From Methanofollis aquaemaris (GTDB lineage: Archaea > Halobacteriota > Methanomicrobia > Methanomicrobiales > Methanofollaceae), in assembly GCF_017357525.1 (NCBI RefSeq), contig NZ_CP036172.1, forward strand, positions 2,144,561 to 2,208,560: a DNA stretch of 64,000 nucleotides, written 5' to 3'. This document shows positions 61,952 through 64,000 of this stretch, in pieces. The position numbers and the translations under genes were made by a program. The notes under the pieces are model-generated. The model did not search any database, was not told where the DNA came from, and worked only from the letters and a program-made list of their open reading frames with translations. Each line of letters begins with the position of its first letter. Position 1 is the first letter of the stretch.

Positions 61952-63415
61952 CTGCCGGTAGTTCGGGGCCTCGTCGGTGATGAGAATATTGTGCGGATGG
62001 GACTCTCCCATACCGGCCGCGGTGATCCTGACAAACTGCGCTCTGGTCCTCAGGTCATCGATCGTTGCCGAGCCCGTATACCCCATCGCGGCCTTCAGCC
62101 CGCCCATGAGTTGGTAGACAACCTCCGAGACCTTTCCGACATAGGGAATCGCCCCTTCGACGCCCTCGGGGACGTACTTCGTCCTGCCGATCCCCTTCTT
62201 CTGGAAGTACCGGTCCGAGGACTCGCCGCCGCTCATCACGCCGAGCGATCCCATGCCGCGGTACTGCTTGTACTTCCTGCCCTGCATCGCGATGAGCCGC
62301 CCCGGAGCCTCGTCGGTCCCGGCAAGGAGACTGCCCATCATCACCGAGTTGGCGCCTGCAGCGATGGCCTTGGCGATGTCGCCCGAATACCGCACCCCGC
62401 CGTCGGCGATGACCGGGATGCCGAGCGGCGACGCCACCTCGGCGACACTTGCGATCGCCGTGACCTGCGGGACACCGACCCCGGCCACGATCCTGGTGGT
62501 GCAGATCGAGCCAGGTCCGATCCCGACCTTGAGCCCGTCGACCGTATCGGCGAGGGCCTCGGCGGCTTCCGAGGTCGCGATGTTGCCCGCGATGACGTCG
62601 GCCTTCACGCTGCCCTTGATGTTCCTGACCGCTTCGACCACATTCATGTTGTGCCCGTGGGCGCAGTCCACGACTATGGCGTCGACCCCTGCCTCATCGA
62701 GCATGATGGCGCGTTCTACATCGAAGGGCCCGACCCCTGCAGCCACCCTCAGGCTGCCCGAGGCGTCACGGTTTGCCTGCGGGAAAGAACGCTTCTCCAG
62801 GATGTCCTGCATGGTGATGATCCCGAGGAGCTTCCCGTTCCCGTTGGTCACCGGCAGACGCTCGACCTTGTTGGCGTACATCGTCTCCAGTGCCTCTGCG
62901 GTGGTGACATCCTCGCGGGCCGTGATCGGTTCTCTGGTCATGATCGAGGCGATCGGTTCCTCGCCACGCACATGCAGGATAGCCCTGATGTCACGGCGGG
63001 AGACAATCCCAACCAGTTGCTTCTCCTTGATCACCGGCACACCGCTGATCCCGTGCCGGTTCATCAGCGCCTCCACCTCATTGAGCGTGGCGTCAGGTCC
63101 GACCGAGAGCACCTCGCGCTCGATGAGGTCTTCGGCATGCTTGACCCTGGTCACCTCTTCGACCTGGTGGTCCGGCTTCATGTTCCGGTGGATGACCCCG
63201 ATCCCGCCGAGGCGGGCGAGGGCGATGGCCATCTCCGACTCGGTCACCGTGTCCATCGCTGAGGAGACGATCGGGATATTCAACGGGATCTTCTTTGAGA
63301 AGATTGCATGCACATCGGCGTTGTACGGCTCGACGTACGACGCCGCGGGCTTGAGGAGGACATCGTCGAAGGTGAGAGCGGTGGGGATCTCGAATTTTTC
63401 TGTGTACATGGTCAT
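61943..63415 (-). CDS. guaB: inosine-5'-monophosphate dehydrogenase
   Basis: It oxidises IMP to XMP with NAD, the first committed step to GMP. The 490-residue protein has the N-terminal TALTFDDVLLKPAASYVEP, tandem CBS domains (about 95-215; GISGVPVIKEKQLVGIVSRR and ERLPVTNGNGKLLGIITMQD), VDAIVVDCAHGHN, and the catalytic cysteine loop GIGPGSICTTRIVAGVGVPQ (about 298-317). GMGSLGVMSGGESSDRYFQK follows, then the flap. The ATG at 63415 overlaps the mfnB stop as TGATG with AGG just upstream, so the two are co-translated. GC-rich, housekeeping. Confidence 0.97.
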   Translation of the reverse strand: MTMYTEKFEIPTALTFDDVLLKPAASYVEPYNADVHAIFSKKIPLNIPIVSSAMDTVTESEMAIALARLGGIGVIHRNMKPDHQVEEVTRVKHAEDLIEREVLSVGPDATLNEVEALMNRHGISGVPVIKEKQLVGIVSRRDIRAILHVRGEEPIASIMTREPITAREDVTTAEALETMYANKVERLPVTNGNGKLLGIITMQDILEKRSFPQANRDASGSLRVAAGVGPFDVERAIMLDEAGVDAIVVDCAHGHNMNVVEAVRNIKGSVKADVIAGNIATSEAAEALADTVDGLKVGIGPGSICTTRIVAGVGVPQVTAIASVAEVASPLGIPVIADGGVRYSGDIAKAIAAGANSVMMGSLLAGTDEAPGRLIAMQGRKYKQYRGMGSLGVMSGGESSDRYFQKKGIGRTKYVPEGVEGAIPYVGKVSEVVYQLMGGLKAAMGYTGSATIDDLRTRAQFVRITAAGMGESHPHNILITDEAPNYRQMG

Positions 63416-64000
63416 CACCTGAGCATTGCCAGGGCCTTCTCCACCAGTTCGGGCCTGATGGCATCGGTCCGATCGCCGCCGCAGACCATCCCGCGCACCC
63501 CGATGATCTCGGGATCGATGGTCTTGAGGGCGGTGAGATCCTCGAACTTCAACGAACCCGCAAGAGCGGTCTCGACCCCAAGGCTCCGGTTCTTTGCGGT
63601 AAAGGCGGCAAGCATATCCGCGTCCATGAAGGCGAAGGTGCTCTTCCCGTCTTTCTTACCGGTGTCGATCATGGCGACGTCGGCGCCGGCATCGGCAGCA
63701 GCCTCTGCGGCGACGAAGGGCGAGATGGTGCCGAGGCGCTGGTAGTCGGAGTACGCGGCGATGACGACGATCTTCTCCGGGAATTCGTCTTTGACCGCCT
63801 TTACGACCGCTCTGCTCAGTTCGTAGGCCTTTTCCTTGCCGTCAAACATGAGCCCCACCTTGATGTAGTCAGCACCAGCGCATGCCGCTCCGTATGCTGC
63901 GAGAGCGGCGCCTCCAGGTTTGTAATCAAAATCACCTATGGCAGCACTGACTGGCTTCTCCGCCATCTCCTTGATCGCGCGGATCACCCAGGGGAAATTG
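63415..64000 (-). CDS. mfnB: (5-formylfuran-3-yl)methyl phosphate synthase, N-terminus beyond window
   Basis: The protein matches MfnB (DUF556/UPF0264), which condenses two glyceraldehyde-3-phosphate molecules to start the furan ring of methanofuran, a C1 carrier in methanogenesis. Visible parts include NFPWVIRAIKEMAEKPVSAA at the window edge, then GADYIKVGLMFDGKEKA, IVVIAAYSDYQR, DVAMIDTGKKDGKSTFAFMD and a final GVRGMVCGGDRTDAIRPE. These carry the lysines and Asp of the family's TIM-barrel active site. About 40 N-terminal residues lie beyond position 64000. It strongly supports a methanogenic archaeon. Confidence 0.92.
   Translation of the reverse strand, partial: NFPWVIRAIKEMAEKPVSAAIGDFDYKPGGAALAAYGAACAGADYIKVGLMFDGKEKAYELSRAVVKAVKDEFPEKIVVIAAYSDYQRLGTISPFVAAEAAADAGADVAMIDTGKKDGKSTFAFMDADMLAAFTAKNRSLGVETALAGSLKFEDLTALKTIDPEIIGVRGMVCGGDRTDAIRPELVEKALAMLR

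Noticed and set aside
61937-63422. Long plus-strand open frames of about 390-440 residues opposite guaB.
   Set aside because: guaB on the minus strand has every IMP dehydrogenase motif; the opposite frames are low-complexity shadows.
1-64000. tRNA, rRNA, riboswitch or replication-origin signals.
   Set aside because: I looked for conserved tRNA boxes, rRNA segments and origin-like repeat clusters while reading and recognised none; a covariance-model search was not possible.

Overview
The window looks like a methanogenic archaeon of the Methanomicrobiales (Methanofollis/Methanoculleus-like; inferred from gene content only). The right edge carries the methanofuran-biosynthesis gene mfnB (cut by the window end) and an archaeal-type guaB. 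Promoters are TATA-box type, several genes look leaderless or overlap by 4 bp, and the archaeal membrane family DUF2206 is present. Base composition is mosaic: GC-rich housekeeping-like genes alternate with distinctly AT-rich glycan genes (about 3.5-13 kb and 16-19.5 kb) that look horizontally acquired.

Most of the window is one large surface-polysaccharide/glycoprotein-glycan locus in several cassettes. (1) 2.4-9.2 kb: GT2 glycosyltransferases, a DUF354 protein, a GT-C-like membrane protein and a membrane-anchored D-glucuronyl C5-epimerase homologue. (2) 9.2-14.5 kb: decayed insertion sequences (two IS5-type, one IS256-type) around a GT42 sialyltransferase-like gene and a hexapeptide acyltransferase. 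(3) 14.5-21.7 kb: a flippase and a nonulosonic-acid (sialic/legionaminic/pseudaminic) set: neuA-like, GT, neuB-like, acyltransferase, DegT aminotransferase, 4,6-dehydratase. (4) 21.9-28.8 kb, minus strand: one six-gene operon for diaminated or N-acetylated uronic acids (3-aminotransferase, 3-dehydrogenase, frameshifted 2-epimerase wecB, two nucleotide-sugar dehydrogenases, a 4-epimerase). (5) 29.4-34 kb: a toxin-antitoxin graveyard with two intact MntA/HepT pairs, broken UPF0175/PIN and HicBA pairs, a HepT remnant and half a tnpB. (6) 34.3-38.3 kb: a second flippase, a GNAT acetyltransferase, ATP-grasp genes and a deacetylase remnant. (7) 39.6-53.6 kb: a secreted beta-propeller protein, GT4 glycosyltransferases, a second intact wecB, a DUF2206 membrane protein and a polysaccharide deacetylase. 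(8) 54.5-60.4 kb: two GT2 enzymes, a B12-radical SAM protein, a GalE-like epimerase and manC. (9) 60.9 kb to the end: Hsp20-like protein, ArsR-type regulator, guaB, mfnB.

The strongest unlisted structure is a family of non-coding, GC-hairpin-rich mobile elements with GGCTCTGTWGAA...TTCWACAGAGCC ends and 8-bp target duplications (IS6-like ends), scattered between the cassettes. Three copies have perfect duplications. One is nested inside another, with an empty-site counterpart elsewhere in the window. One split an overlapping gene pair and now supplies the stop codon of the upstream gene. A separate 136-bp MITE sits inside an IS5 transposase remnant. No tRNA, rRNA or CRISPR array was seen.
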